A DNA stretch of 64,000 nt, taken from the NCBI RefSeq assembly GCF_002355655.1, contig NZ_AP017569.1, positions 434,001 to 498,000 on the forward strand, written 5' to 3'. The notes beneath the pieces were generated by a model, which saw only the letters and a list, made by a program, of their open reading frames with translations, had not been told where the DNA came from and searched no databases. Position 1 is the stretch's first letter; each line of letters begins with the position of its first letter. Origin of the DNA: Halorubrum trapanicum (GTDB taxonomy: Archaea > Halobacteriota > Halobacteria > Halobacteriales > Haloferacaceae). Below are positions 32,791 through 41,785 of this stretch, piece after piece. The position numbers and the translations under genes are program-made.

Positions 32791-34119
32791 ATGAGCGACG
32801 CCGATCCCTCCGTCGAAGCCGACGACTCCGGCCGCGTCGACGCCTCGGTCGACGGCGACCCGTCCGCCGCGGCCGAGGCCGACGCCGGCGAACGCCGTCG
32901 CCTCGGCGCGGTCGTCCTCGCGGTGCTGATCTCGCAGGTCCTCCTCTACCCCGGCGTGCCGGACCTCGTCGTCGCGCTCGGCGCCCCCGCCGGCATCGAC
33001 GCCGGAATGTGGTTCCTCGTGGCGGAGTTCGGTGCGTTCGTGACGTTCGCGGTCGTCTGGGGCGCGCTCTCGGACGCGCTCGGGCGTCGGGTCCCGCTGA
33101 TCGTCGTCGGTGCGCTCGGGGGCGCGACGTCGTACGTCGCGCTCGCGTCGCTACCGGGACTCGGACTTGGCTTCGAGGCCGCACTCCTCGTCAGGGTGGT
33201 CGGGGGCGCGCTCACCATCGGCGCGTTCTCGCTGTCGATCACCCTCCTCATGGACCTCCGCGGCGGCAACGGCCGCAACATGGGAGCCGCGGGACTCGCG
33301 ATCGGGCTCGGGGCCGCGGTGGGCTCGGTCGTCGGCGGGACGCTCGCCGATCTGGGCGCGCTGTACCCGGTGTACGCCGGCGCGGTCGTGCTGGCCGCGG
33401 CGGGCCTGCTCGCGGCGACGGTCGACGACCGGGCGGTGACGTCGGCGACGGTATCGGGAGTCGACGCCGAAGCGACCGAGACCGACGAGGTCGGCTTCCG
33501 CGACGTGCTCGCCCGCGCGCGGACGACGCCCGGACTTCTCGTGCCCCTGGCGTTCGGCTTCGTCGACCGGCTGACTGCGGGCTTTTTCGCCTTGGTCGGC
33601 GTCTACTACTTTCAGGACCCGGCGACGTTCGGGCTCTCGTCGGCCGGCGCGGGCGCGACGCTCGCCCTCTTTTTCGTCCCGTTCGCGCTGCTTCAGTCGC
33701 CGTTCGGAGCGCTCTCGGACCGGATCGGGCGCTTCCTCCCCGTGGTAGCCGGCTCGCTCGCGTACGGCGTCGTCACGATCGGCGTCGGCGTCGCGCCGGC
33801 GTACCCGATCGCCGCGGGGCTGATGGTCCTCGTCGGCGCCTGCGGCGCGCTGATGGCGCCCGCGACGATGGCGCTCGTCACCGACCTCGTCGAGCCGGAG
33901 GTCCGCGGCGCGGCGATGGGGCTGTTCAACGTGTTCGGCTCGCTCGGCTTCCTCACCGGCTTCCTCATCGGCGGGGGCGCCACCGACGCGTTCGGCTACA
34001 CGCCCGCGTTCCTCGCGGTCGGCGGGCTGGAGCTCGCCATCGCTATCGCGCTACTCCCGGCGGTCCGGTCGATATCGCCCGGCGCGGGCGTCGTCGGCCG
34101 GCTCGGGGCCGAAGGGTAG
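32791..34119 (+). CDS. MFS transporter
   Basis: A 442-residue protein with a roughly 45-residue acidic cytoplasmic N terminus followed by 12 hydrophobic helices in two bundles. The motif-A region between helices 2 and 3 reads GALSDALGRRVPL and its repeat between helices 8 and 9 reads GALSDRIGRFLPV, both typical of drug/metabolite efflux MFS. The substrate is unknown. TTTATAAG at 32780-32787 is too close to the ATG to serve it; CTTTTGG near 32761 has better spacing. Confidence 0.86.
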   Translation: MSDADPSVEADDSGRVDASVDGDPSAAAEADAGERRRLGAVVLAVLISQVLLYPGVPDLVVALGAPAGIDAGMWFLVAEFGAFVTFAVVWGALSDALGRRVPLIVVGALGGATSYVALASLPGLGLGFEAALLVRVVGGALTIGAFSLSITLLMDLRGGNGRNMGAAGLAIGLGAAVGSVVGGTLADLGALYPVYAGAVVLAAAGLLAATVDDRAVTSATVSGVDAEATETDEVGFRDVLARARTTPGLLVPLAFGFVDRLTAGFFALVGVYYFQDPATFGLSSAGAGATLALFFVPFALLQSPFGALSDRIGRFLPVVAGSLAYGVVTIGVGVAPAYPIAAGLMVLVGACGALMAPATMALVTDLVEPEVRGAAMGLFNVFGSLGFLTGFLIGGGATDAFGYTPAFLAVGGLELAIAIALLPAVRSISPGAGVVGRLGAEG

Positions 34120-34213
34120 GAGGCCGGCGGATGACACGAGGTCTCTCCCCGAGCTGCCGGCCGCCCCGAGGCGAGGCCTTTTAACCGGCGCAACACCTCG
34201 GATCCCGTAACCG

Positions 34214-34987
34214 ATGGACCTCCTCGTCGTCGGCGCGGGCGAGATCGGGCGCTGGGTCGCCGACACCGTCTCGGCCGACGCCGCGCCGGTCGACGCGAGC
34301 GTCGCGTTCGCCGACCGCGACCCGTCCGTGGCAGCCGACGCCGCGGCGAGTCGCGACGCGCGGACGGTCGACGCGGACGGCGATTCGACCCACGACGCGG
34401 TCTGCCTCGCGGTGCCGATGTCGGCGGTGCCCGCGGCCGTCGAGGCGTACGCGCCCCGCGCGGAGGAGGCGATCGTCGACGTCTCCGGCGAGATGACCGA
34501 CGCGGTCGCGGCGATGCGCGAGCACGCTCCCGGCCTCGAACGCGCGAGCTACCACCCGCTGTTCGCGCCGCCGCGGGTCCCGGGGAACGTCGCGGTCGTC
34601 GTCGACGAGGGCGGGCCGGCCGTCGAGGGGCTCACCGCGTCGATCGAGGCCGGCGGCAACGACGCCTTCGAGACGACCGCCGCCGAACACGACGAGGCGA
34701 TGGAGACGGTCCAGGCCGGGGCCCACGCCGCGGTGCTGGCGTGGCGGCTCGCGGCGGAGCCGGTCCGCGAGGAGTTCCACACCCCCGTGTCGGCCGCGCT
34801 GGAGGAGGTCGCCGACACCGTCACCGAGGGGTCGCCCGGGGTGTACGCCGAGATCCAGCGGGCGTTCGACGGCGCCGAGGACGTGGCCGACGCCGCGGCG
34901 GCGATCGCCGAGGCGGACGACGAAGCGTTCGCCGACCTGTACGAGCGCGCCCGCGGCGACCGCGAGGGGCGGGACCGGCTGGAGTGA
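34214..34987 (+). CDS. tyrA: Prephenate dehydrogenase
   Basis: A 257-residue enzyme that oxidatively decarboxylates prephenate to 4-hydroxyphenylpyruvate in tyrosine synthesis. It has the NAD(P)-binding turn VVGAGEIGRWVAD at the N terminus, CLAVPMSAVPAAV, VDVSGEMTDAV, and the catalytic His region ASYHPLFAPP. It is shorter than bacterial TyrA and has no chorismate mutase or ACT domain. TTTTAACC lies about 33 nt upstream. The methyltransferase gene follows after 21 nt and is probably in the same operon. Confidence 0.85.
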   Translation: MDLLVVGAGEIGRWVADTVSADAAPVDASVAFADRDPSVAADAAASRDARTVDADGDSTHDAVCLAVPMSAVPAAVEAYAPRAEEAIVDVSGEMTDAVAAMREHAPGLERASYHPLFAPPRVPGNVAVVVDEGGPAVEGLTASIEAGGNDAFETTAAEHDEAMETVQAGAHAAVLAWRLAAEPVREEFHTPVSAALEEVADTVTEGSPGVYAEIQRAFDGAEDVADAAAAIAEADDEAFADLYERARGDREGRDRLE

Positions 34988-35008
34988 GACGAGGCAGACG
35001 AGACACCA

Positions 35009-36484
35009 ATGATCGACAGAACAGCGGTCCGGAACAACGCGAACTACCTGCGCAACGTCAGACCGATCGACCCCGAGGAGATCGCCGAGTACATCGAGGG
35101 GAGCCCGCACCCGGCGGTCGTCCGCGAGACGCTCCGCGAGGAGGCGTTCGACCTCCGGCTTCGCGAGCGGGAGGACGGGACCTTCGTTCCGGTCGAGGAG
35201 ACCCCAATCGACCCGCCGGGCTGGGCGCCCGAGGCGCTCCCGGAGGCGTACGCGTTCGCGGTCGAGGACCTGCTGGTCCGCGAGTACGGCGCGAACTGGC
35301 ACCGCGGGGAGTCCGGCGACGCGCTCCGCGAGCGCGTCCGCCGGCTGAAGACCGACTACCTCTACGAGAACGAGGTCGAGTACGACCGCGTCGCGGCGCT
35401 CGGCTACGCGGTATACCACCTGCCGGCGTACTACGCGACGGTCGGCTACGTCCTCGACGACCTGACCGAGAACGGGCTGCTCGACCGAACGCTCCGCGTC
35501 CTCGACGTGGGCGCGGGCGTCGGGGGGCCCGCGCTCGGGCTCCACGACTACCTCCCCGACGACGCCGTCGTCGACTACCACGCCGTCGAGCCGAGCGCGG
35601 CCACCGAGGTCCTCGACCGAATGTTAGAGGAGACCGGCCGCAACTTCCGGACGACGGTCCACGAGACGACCGCCGAGGCGTTCCTCGGGCTCGAAGGGGG
35701 CGGCGAGGGCGGCGACGCCGGGGGGGCGGATCCCGCGACGGACGACCCCTTCGACCTCGTTCTCTTCGGCAACGTCCTCTCGGAGCTGGCCGACCCGGTC
35801 GCGGTCGCGGACGCCGCGCTCGACGCGCTCGCGCCCGACGGGAGCTTCGTCGCGTTCGCGCCCGCGGACCGGAACACCGCGATCGGACTCCGTCGGGTCG
35901 AGCGCGAGCTCGTCGCGTCCGGCGGCGACCCGGGGCGCGACGCCGAGATCTACTCGCCGGCGCTGCGGCTGTGGCCCGACGCCGTGCCGAGCGACCGCGG
36001 CTGGTCGTTCGACGTCGCGCCCGACCTCGCGGTCCCGCCGTTCCAGCGCCGGCTCGACGAGGCGACGGCGCGGGGCGAGACCGACGAGCCGGGCGAGTTC
36101 GTCAACGTCGACGTCCAGTTCGCCTACTCGATCCTCCGCCGCGACGGCAAGCGCCGGGTCGACGTCGAGGCGAGCGCGGAGCGGTGTGCGCGCATGGCCG
36201 AGTCGGAGCGCCACGTCACCGACCGGGTGAACCTGCTCGCGGTGAAGCTGAGCCACGACTTGAGCGAGGGGGACAACGCCCTCTACCGCGTCGGCGACGG
36301 CTCGCAGGCGACCGACCACTACCTCGTCTGTACCCGCGAGACGGCGCTGAACCGCGACCTCCGAGAGGCCGGCTACGGGTCGGTCGTCTTCGTGGAGAAC
36401 GGGCTCGTCCTCTGGAACGAGGACGAGGGGGCGTACAACGTCGTCGTCGACGACGAGACGGTCGTCGACCTGGTCGCGCCCTGA
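35009..36484 (+). CDS. Rsm22-like SAM-dependent methyltransferase
   Basis: A 491-residue protein. The central region holds a class I methyltransferase core: VLDVGAGVGGPALGLHD (motif I), a loop with AVEPSAA, and DLVLFGNVLSELAD. The preceding YHLPAYYATVGYVLDDL resembles the Rsm22/METTL17 family, which acts in small ribosomal subunit assembly. The last third has only a few cysteines, so the Fe-S site of yeast Rsm22 is not evident. A Gly-rich insert is near residue 230. It lies 21 nt after tyrA and is likely co-transcribed, though the functions do not obviously relate. Confidence 0.75.
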   Translation: MIDRTAVRNNANYLRNVRPIDPEEIAEYIEGSPHPAVVRETLREEAFDLRLREREDGTFVPVEETPIDPPGWAPEALPEAYAFAVEDLLVREYGANWHRGESGDALRERVRRLKTDYLYENEVEYDRVAALGYAVYHLPAYYATVGYVLDDLTENGLLDRTLRVLDVGAGVGGPALGLHDYLPDDAVVDYHAVEPSAATEVLDRMLEETGRNFRTTVHETTAEAFLGLEGGGEGGDAGGADPATDDPFDLVLFGNVLSELADPVAVADAALDALAPDGSFVAFAPADRNTAIGLRRVERELVASGGDPGRDAEIYSPALRLWPDAVPSDRGWSFDVAPDLAVPPFQRRLDEATARGETDEPGEFVNVDVQFAYSILRRDGKRRVDVEASAERCARMAESERHVTDRVNLLAVKLSHDLSEGDNALYRVGDGSQATDHYLVCTRETALNRDLREAGYGSVVFVENGLVLWNEDEGAYNVVVDDETVVDLVAP

Positions 36485-36517
36485 GCGGTCGCGAACGCTG
36501 CGACCCTTCTCTGTCGC

Positions 36518-37252
36518 TCAGTCCCCCGCGACGGGCTCGATCAGCTCCGGCGCGTCGACGCTCGGCGAGTTCACCCGCGTCGACACCGGGTGCGCGGCCA
36601 GCTCGTCGCTCGGGTAGGGATCGAGCAGGGCGGCCGCCTCGTCCGCGTCGCCCCCGAGCCACGTCTCCTCCTCGCCGGCGTCGGGGTCGAGTATCACCGC
36701 CATCCGGTGGTGGAGGTCCGCGACGAGGTCGTTCGGCTCGGTGGTCACGATCGCGAACGTCTCGACGACGCCGTCGTCGTCCCCCTCGCTTCTCTCACCG
36801 CCCGCGCTCCCGCCGCCGAACGCGCCGAGGCCGGTCTGCGTCGTCTCCGGTTCGGGCGGCTCCCACCGCTCGTAGATGCCGGCCATCGCGAACGGGCGGT
36901 CGTCCTCGAAGGCGACGCGGTAGGGGGTCTTGCCCGACCCCCGCTCGCCGTCGACCCACTCGTAGAAGCCGTCGGCGGGGACGAGGCAGCGCCGCCGCTC
37001 GAAGGCGTCCGCGAAGCTCCGCTTCTCCCGGACCGTCTCGGCGCGGGCGTTGATGAGATCGAACGACTCGTCGGCCCACGAGGGCGTCAGTCCCCACTCC
37101 ATCCGCGTCGCTTCGGACGGGTCCTCCTCGGCGATCACCGGGAGCGACTGGCCGGGCGCGCAGTTGTAACTGGGTTCGTGGTCGCCGAAGTCGGCGCCGA
37201 ACCGCGCTTCGAGGTCGGCGGTCGGGGTGAAGAGGGTGTAGCGGCCGCACAT
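36518..37252 (-). CDS. SRAP/HMCES-family abasic-site DNA-protein crosslinker
   Basis: A 244-residue protein of the YedK/HMCES family, which shields abasic sites in single-stranded DNA by covalent linkage. Catalytic Cys2 follows the initiator Met (MCGRYTLF). The other active-site elements are INARAET (Asn), PADGFYEW (Glu) and LHHRMAVIL (His). A low-complexity insert (GGGSAGGERSEGDDDG) lies near residue 150. GATTAAG about 27 nt upstream supports the start. Confidence 0.92.
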   Translation of the reverse strand: MCGRYTLFTPTADLEARFGADFGDHEPSYNCAPGQSLPVIAEEDPSEATRMEWGLTPSWADESFDLINARAETVREKRSFADAFERRRCLVPADGFYEWVDGERGSGKTPYRVAFEDDRPFAMAGIYERWEPPEPETTQTGLGAFGGGSAGGERSEGDDDGVVETFAIVTTEPNDLVADLHHRMAVILDPDAGEEETWLGGDADEAAALLDPYPSDELAAHPVSTRVNSPSVDAPELIEPVAGD

Positions 37253-37278
37253 GTCGACGAGCTTGGGGCGGGACTCAC

Positions 37279-38037
37279 TTAATCTCGCGACGTTTCCCTC
37301 GCTCCCGGCAGCAGGTCCCACCGATCCGCGATCACTCCGTCGACCCCGGCCGCGAGGAGCCGCTCCGCGTCCCCGCGGTCGCGCGCGGTCCACGCGTTCA
37401 CCGCGAGCCCGGCCTCTTGCGCCGCGTCGACGAACCCCGGTCCGGTCGCGAGGTCGATCGGGGGATGGACCGCGACGCACCCGAGGTTCGTCGCCGCTTC
37501 GACCGCGCGCTCCGGCGGTCCGTCCGCGACGAGCAGCGCGCGGTCCGTCGACGGGTCGCGGTCCCGAAGCGACGCCAGCGCCTCGGGATGAAACGACGAG
37601 AACAGCACGTCGTTTGCCGCCCGTCGAGCGGCGTCGACCGCGTCGACCGCGATCCCCGACTCCTTGAGTTCGACGTTGAGGAGTAGACCGTCGGGCGCGG
37701 CGTCGAACGCTTCTTCGAGTCGCGGGATCGGCTCGCCGGAGTCGAGGACCGTCAGTTCGCGGAGCTCGTCCCAGTCGGCGTCCGCGACGCGCCCGGCGGC
37801 GTCGGTCAGCCGATCCAGTTCCGCGTCGTGGAAGACGACGAGTTCGCCGCTCGCGCACCGGCGCACGTCGACCTCGACGGCGTCGACGCGCGGGGACGCG
37901 CGCTCGACGGCCGCGACCGTGTTTTCCGGGTACTGCCCGGCGCAGCCGCGGTGACCGATCAGGGTGACGTCGGACGGCTCCGTCCGGTCGGCTTCGGCGT
38001 TCGCGTCTTCTCCTCGTCTGTTCGCGCGGTCGGTCAC
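37279..38037 (-). CDS. Glycerophosphodiester phosphodiesterase
   Basis: A 252-residue GDPD-family TIM-barrel enzyme that releases glycerol 3-phosphate (or the archaeal sn-1 isomer) from deacylated phospholipid head groups. Catalytic motifs: LIGHRGCAGQYPENT (His-Arg and Glu), VEVDVRRCASGELVVFHD (E-x-D and His), and VELKES. The GTG at 38037 was chosen because CTAACAC lies about 27 nt upstream; about 30 acidic residues precede the catalytic domain. Its end is 26 nt from the SRAP start on the same strand. Confidence 0.86.
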   Translation of the reverse strand: MTDRANRRGEDANAEADRTEPSDVTLIGHRGCAGQYPENTVAAVERASPRVDAVEVDVRRCASGELVVFHDAELDRLTDAAGRVADADWDELRELTVLDSGEPIPRLEEAFDAAPDGLLLNVELKESGIAVDAVDAARRAANDVLFSSFHPEALASLRDRDPSTDRALLVADGPPERAVEAATNLGCVAVHPPIDLATGPGFVDAAQEAGLAVNAWTARDRGDAERLLAAGVDGVIADRWDLLPGARETSRD

Positions 38038-38134
38038 GCGTCCCTGTCGGACTCGGACCGTGTTAGCTCTTCGTCGTCCGGGACCCGCGGACGTTCCCGT
38101 CGGCTTTTTGCCCGCGCGTCGCTCCGGGACGGAC

Positions 38135-38902
38135 ATGCGCATCGAGAACAGCTTCATCCCCGTCGAGGGGGTGGGCGAGACGACCGAACGGCGCCTCTGG
38201 GAGCGAGGGGTCACGAGGTGGGAGGAGTTTGACCCCGCGGTCGACGTCGCGGGCGTGGGGGCGACGACCGCCGATCGGATCGAGTCGTTCATCGCGGAGG
38301 CGCTCGCGCGACTCGACGACGGCGATGCCGCCTACTTCGACCGGGAGTTTCCCTCGGGGGAGCGCTGGCGGCTCTACGAGAACTTCCGCGAGGAGACCTG
38401 CTTCTTCGACATCGAGACCACCGGCCTCGACGAGCGGCGCGACCGGGTGACGACCGTCAGCTTCCACCAGGGCGGCGAGACGACGACGCTCGTCGCCGAC
38501 GAGGACCTCACCGCGCGGCGCCTCCGTGAGCAGTTCGCCGACGCGAGCCTGCTCGCGACGTTCAACGGCGCGCGCTTCGACGTCCCCTTCTTAGAGACCT
38601 CCTTCGACGTCGAGATCGACACCCCCCACCTCGACCTGATGTACCCCGCGAAGCGGATCGGGCTCTCGGGCGGGCTGAAACCGATCGAGAAACGGCTCGG
38701 CATCGACCGCGACCGCCCGGACATCTCCGGGCGCGACGCGGTCCGTCTCTGGCGCGAGTACGAGCGCGGCGACGAGGCGGCGCTGGAGACGCTCGTCTCG
38801 TACAACCGCGAGGACACCGTGAACCTCCGGGCGCTCGCCGACGAGGTCTGCGCACGGCTCGACGACGAGGTGTTCGTCGCTCCCGACGGAGACGGCGACT
38901 GA
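38135..38902 (+). CDS. DEDD-type 3'-5' exonuclease with N-terminal helix-hairpin-helix
   Basis: A 255-residue protein. Residues about 8-55 look like a helix-hairpin-helix DNA-binding segment (VEGVGETTERRLWERGV and VAGVGATTADRIESF). The RNase H-like domain has Exo I CFFDIETTGLDE near residue 89, Exo II FNGARFDVPFLE, and Exo III YNREDTVNL near the end. It resembles the YprB/RNase_H_2 family and probably trims DNA or RNA ends. CTTTTTGCC about 28 nt upstream supports the start. Confidence 0.84.
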   Translation: MRIENSFIPVEGVGETTERRLWERGVTRWEEFDPAVDVAGVGATTADRIESFIAEALARLDDGDAAYFDREFPSGERWRLYENFREETCFFDIETTGLDERRDRVTTVSFHQGGETTTLVADEDLTARRLREQFADASLLATFNGARFDVPFLETSFDVEIDTPHLDLMYPAKRIGLSGGLKPIEKRLGIDRDRPDISGRDAVRLWREYERGDEAALETLVSYNREDTVNLRALADEVCARLDDEVFVAPDGDGD

Positions 38903-39009
38903 GAGGGACCTGACAGCCGGCGGACGCCGAGTACGGCCTCATGACGGGTAGCCGAGGTCGTCAGCGCGCAGGAGAATTCCGCGAAACCCGACGCCTGACC
39001 CGTCCGCGC

Positions 39010-40209
39010 TCAGGACTCGTCTTCGGCTGTCGCCGCGTCGGCGGTCACCGGCGCGGCCTCCTCGGCGGTCTCGTCGTCGGCCTTTTCGTCAATTTCGGCG
39101 GTTTCGTCGCCGTCGGCGGTCTCGTCGTCGGCAGCCTCCCGTCCATCTACGTCGCCGGACGCCGACGGTTCGTTCTCGGCCGACTCGTCGTTTGTCTCGG
39201 ATTCGTCGCCGTTGGTATCGGCGCCGCCGTCGACGTCGTCGGTGTCCGCCTCGTCCGGGTCGGGAGCGTCGGTCTCGCTCGCGTCGGGAGTGTTCGCTTC
39301 GTCCGCGTCGGGAGTGTCCGCTTCGTCCGCGTCGTCAGCGTCGGTCTCATTCGCGCCGTCGGCCTCTCCGTCCGTCTCTTGGATCAGTTTCATCTCGCCG
39401 CGGGCCCGGAGGGTGCCCTGGATCTCCGCGCCGTCGTACACCACGAGGTCGCCCGCGGAGACGTCGCCGAGGACGCGCGCGCCGCTCTCGACGGTCACGG
39501 TCCCGCCGCGGGTCGTCACGTCGCCGTGGATGACCGTGTCGGCGCCGACGGTGACGTCCTCGCGGGCGCGCAGCGAGCCGAACACCTCGTTGCGCTCGCC
39601 GACGCGGATCGACGCCGCGCGGAGGTTGCCGTGGAGGCGGCAGTCGTCGCCGACCGTGGCAGGCGTCGACACGCGCCAGGCGTCGTCGGAGATCTCGGCG
39701 CTCCGCGGGACCAGCAGGGGATCCCGGACGTCGTCGCCGTCGGCGAGCGCCTCGGCCAGCTCGTCGGCGGCGTCTGTCTCGCCGACGCGCAGCAGCTGCG
39801 AGAGGACGATGAAGTAGAAGACGATCGTCGGCACCGGGTTCCGGATGACGATCCAGCCGTTGGCCTCGAACCCCTCCTCGATCGTCACGTCGTCGCCGAT
39901 GTCGAGGTCGCCGGACACCATCAGGCGGCCGGTGACAGTCACCCGCTCGCCGAGGTACGCGTCCTCGCCGACCAGCACGTTGCCGTCGACGGAACACCAG
40001 GTGTCGAGCCGGCAGTCGCCCTCGGCCTCGATGTCGTCGCCGACGCGCACGCGCTCGCCGATCGCGACGTTGCGGCCGCGGACGCCGAGCTCGACGGTCG
40101 ACTGGCCGCCCACGAGCACGTCGCCGTCGACGACGACGTCGTGCTCCTCGACGGTCGTCCCCGAGGGGATCGCGAGCTCCTCTATCGGACCGTCTCCTCG
40201 CAGCGACAC
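39010..40209 (-). CDS. Bactofilin-like polymer-forming protein with internal hydrophobic segment and acidic tail
   Basis: A 399-residue protein. Two blocks of short beta repeats (residues about 10-115 and 195-270) have the spacing of bactofilin or left-handed beta-helix proteins (VDGDVLVGG, VDGNVLVGED, GDLDIGDDV, VHGNL- and VLGDV-type rungs). Between them is a hydrophobic stretch, RNPVPTIVFYFIVLSQLL, that could sit in a membrane. The last 120 residues are an extremely acidic repeat with PDADE, PDASE and PDPDE units. It may form cytoskeletal or membrane-associated filaments. The GTG start lies 27 nt after TTTATAC. Confidence 0.82.
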   Translation of the reverse strand: MSLRGDGPIEELAIPSGTTVEEHDVVVDGDVLVGGQSTVELGVRGRNVAIGERVRVGDDIEAEGDCRLDTWCSVDGNVLVGEDAYLGERVTVTGRLMVSGDLDIGDDVTIEEGFEANGWIVIRNPVPTIVFYFIVLSQLLRVGETDAADELAEALADGDDVRDPLLVPRSAEISDDAWRVSTPATVGDDCRLHGNLRAASIRVGERNEVFGSLRAREDVTVGADTVIHGDVTTRGGTVTVESGARVLGDVSAGDLVVYDGAEIQGTLRARGEMKLIQETDGEADGANETDADDADEADTPDADEANTPDASETDAPDPDEADTDDVDGGADTNGDESETNDESAENEPSASGDVDGREAADDETADGDETAEIDEKADDETAEEAAPVTADAATAEDES

Positions 40210-40232
40210 ACCGGGAGCAGTCGCCCCGCCCG

Positions 40233-40239
40233 TATAAAC
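40233..40239 (-). promoter_or_regulatory. TATA box that fixes the GTG start of the bactofilin-like gene
   Basis: TTTATAC on the minus strand is centred 27 nt before the GTG at 40209, the standard distance for a leaderless haloarchaeal transcript. No ATG in frame gives comparable spacing. Confidence 0.7.
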
Positions 40240-40434
40240 GGTACGGGGCGTCGGACGGGCGTCGGACGCGGGCGCACGGCGTCGCGTCTCCGCCGACCTC
40301 CGCCGCACCTCCCCCGCACCTCCGCGGCGCCTCCGCTGTACTTCCGCCGCGGCCTCGCCCGAGATGGGACGTGAATCCCTACCGCGGCGGATCACGGTCG
40401 CTGCGCTTTTCAGTGCGCCGCCGAAGAGGCACCT

Positions 40435-40614
40435 ATGGGATTCGGATCGTACGACGAGAGCGAACAGAAGGACCAGGACGTCGACACCGACGAGGACGAC
40501 GCGGTGAACGTCCACGAGAACGACCACGACGGCGACGTCTCCATCGAGGGCGACGCCGACACCGACGACCTCGTCGGCCGCCTCTCCGAGATGCGCGACG
40601 ACGACGAGGAGTAG
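40435..40614 (+). CDS. Tiny acidic haloarchaeal protein (MGFGSYDESEQ family)
   Basis: A 59-residue, extremely acidic protein with the opening MGFGSYDESEQKDQDVDTDE and C-terminal DDLVGRLSEMRDDDEE. I recognise the opening as a conserved haloarchaeal family, probably DUF5786, of unknown function. GCTTTTCAG is centred about 27 nt upstream. It is easily missed because of its length. It is divergent from the bactofilin-like gene. Confidence 0.78.
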   Translation: MGFGSYDESEQKDQDVDTDEDDAVNVHENDHDGDVSIEGDADTDDLVGRLSEMRDDDEE

Positions 40615-40705
40615 CCGCCGTCGAGAGACCCTCGCACCCGATAGCCCTCAGCGGGCCCCGACCAGTGTCGCGCTCCTTTTACAGATACGCCGCCTACGCC
40701 GACGC

Positions 40706-40903
40706 ATGAGTACCGACCTGACGTTCACCGACCGCGGGGTCGACGTCGTCTACGAGGGGACCGAGTTCGAGCTAGAGAAGACGCTGATCGAGGATGCGAC
40801 CGGGAAGTCGTACCGCGACGTCACCGACCACGAGGTCCTGACGATCGTCGCCGAGGACCCGGATCTGGACGGCGAGCCGGTCCGGATCGGGGACGTGCTG
40901 TAA
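40706..40903 (+). CDS. Tiny conserved haloarchaeal protein
   Basis: A 65-residue acidic protein with conserved-looking segments (GVDVVYEGTEFELEKTLIEDATGKSY, DHEVLTIV). It resembles a short haloarchaeal family of unknown function (possibly DUF5800). TTTTACAG about 27 nt upstream supports a leaderless start. No motif indicates activity. Confidence 0.75.
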   Translation: MSTDLTFTDRGVDVVYEGTEFELEKTLIEDATGKSYRDVTDHEVLTIVAEDPDLDGEPVRIGDVL

Positions 40904-41071
40904 CGGGCGACTGCCGCCCGTTCGCCGGCCGTTCCTCTGACGACCCCGACTCGGTACCGCCCCGTCGAATCCGCTCTCGTTGTGCGATCTGACCTGCCCC
41001 TCGCGAGCGACGGTGCCCCGCCTCACCGATCGGAGTAAGAAATATATAACGTTAGATTGAATTAACACACA

Positions 41072-41078
41072 GAGGTGA
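41072..41078 (+). promoter_or_regulatory. Shine-Dalgarno site with upstream TATA box
   Basis: GAGGTGA, a strong match to the 16S rRNA 3' end, lies 7 nt before ATG 41086. AATATATAAC at 41041-41050 is the likely TATA box, giving a short leader. Shine-Dalgarno sites are rare in this window, where most genes look leaderless. Confidence 0.65.
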
Positions 41079-41085
41079 CAACCGC

Positions 41086-41511
41086 ATGCGACCTCGCACG
41101 AAGTACCGCATCGGACGGGCCGTTCACATGCTCGTCACGGTGCTGACGCTCAACCTCGGACTGGCCCGGGAGTCGGCCCCGCTCATCGCCAGCGGCGCGG
41201 TGCTGTTCGTCGCGTTCTTCCCCGTGAGCCGTACGCTCGCCGACCGCGTCGGCTACACGCCGACCGACGAGCGTACCCGAGCGCTCACGCGGACCGCCGC
41301 GAGCCGCGCTGCGGTGCTGCTGTTCGGGGCCTCGCTCGCCGTCTTCCTCGTCGGGTCCGCGCTCCAAGCGACGGGCGGGATCGACGGCGTCGCACAGACC
41401 GCCTACGCGCAGGCCCGCGTCGTGGTCGTCTGGGCCGCTGCCGCGATCTGCGTCTCCTCCGTCGCCCACGGCACGCGCGCCTGGGTGCGGCGGCGGGGCG
41501 TGGAGGCGTGA
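41086..41511 (+). CDS. Membrane protein coupled to an HTH regulator (DUF2178-like)
   Basis: A 141-residue protein with about four hydrophobic helices in pairs (RAVHMLVTVLTLNLGLA, LIASGAVLFVAFF, AAVLLFGASLAVFLVGSAL, VVVVWAAAAICVSSVA). It resembles the small membrane partners often encoded with Xre-type regulators. Its stop overlaps the GTG of the following HTH gene by 4 nt. The membrane protein may sequester or sense for that regulator; this is inference. It uses a Shine-Dalgarno site. Confidence 0.72.
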   Translation: MRPRTKYRIGRAVHMLVTVLTLNLGLARESAPLIASGAVLFVAFFPVSRTLADRVGYTPTDERTRALTRTAASRAAVLLFGASLAVFLVGSALQATGGIDGVAQTAYAQARVVVVWAAAAICVSSVAHGTRAWVRRRGVEA

Positions 41512-41726
41512 TCGTGGAGTTCGACACTCGCATCCGCGAGCTCCGCGAGGAGGCGGGGCTGACCCAGGCCGAGCTTGCCGACCGCGTCGACGTGACTCGA
41601 CAGACCGTCCTCTACGTCGAGAAGGGCGAGTACAACCCCTCGCTGGAGCTGGCCTGGCGCATCGCGCGCGAGTTCGACGCGCGCGTCGAGGACGTGTTCG
41701 ACCTGCCCGACGAGCCGCGCTCGTAG
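41508..41726 (+). CDS. Xre/Cro-type HTH regulator
   Basis: A 72-residue protein that is essentially one HTH_3 domain: TRIRELREEAGLTQAELADR (helices 1-2) and VTRQTVLYVEKGEYNPSLEL (recognition helix), then FDARVEDVFDLPD. Such short Xre proteins coupled to small membrane proteins are widespread in archaea and Firmicutes. The GTG start overlaps the upstream stop (GTGA), so it is translationally coupled. Confidence 0.9.
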   Translation: MIVEFDTRIRELREEAGLTQAELADRVDVTRQTVLYVEKGEYNPSLELAWRIAREFDARVEDVFDLPDEPRS

Positions 41727-41785
41727 CGCCGCTGTCGCGCGGTCCGACCGGACGACTTTTTCCGACGCCCGCCGAAGCGAACGGC

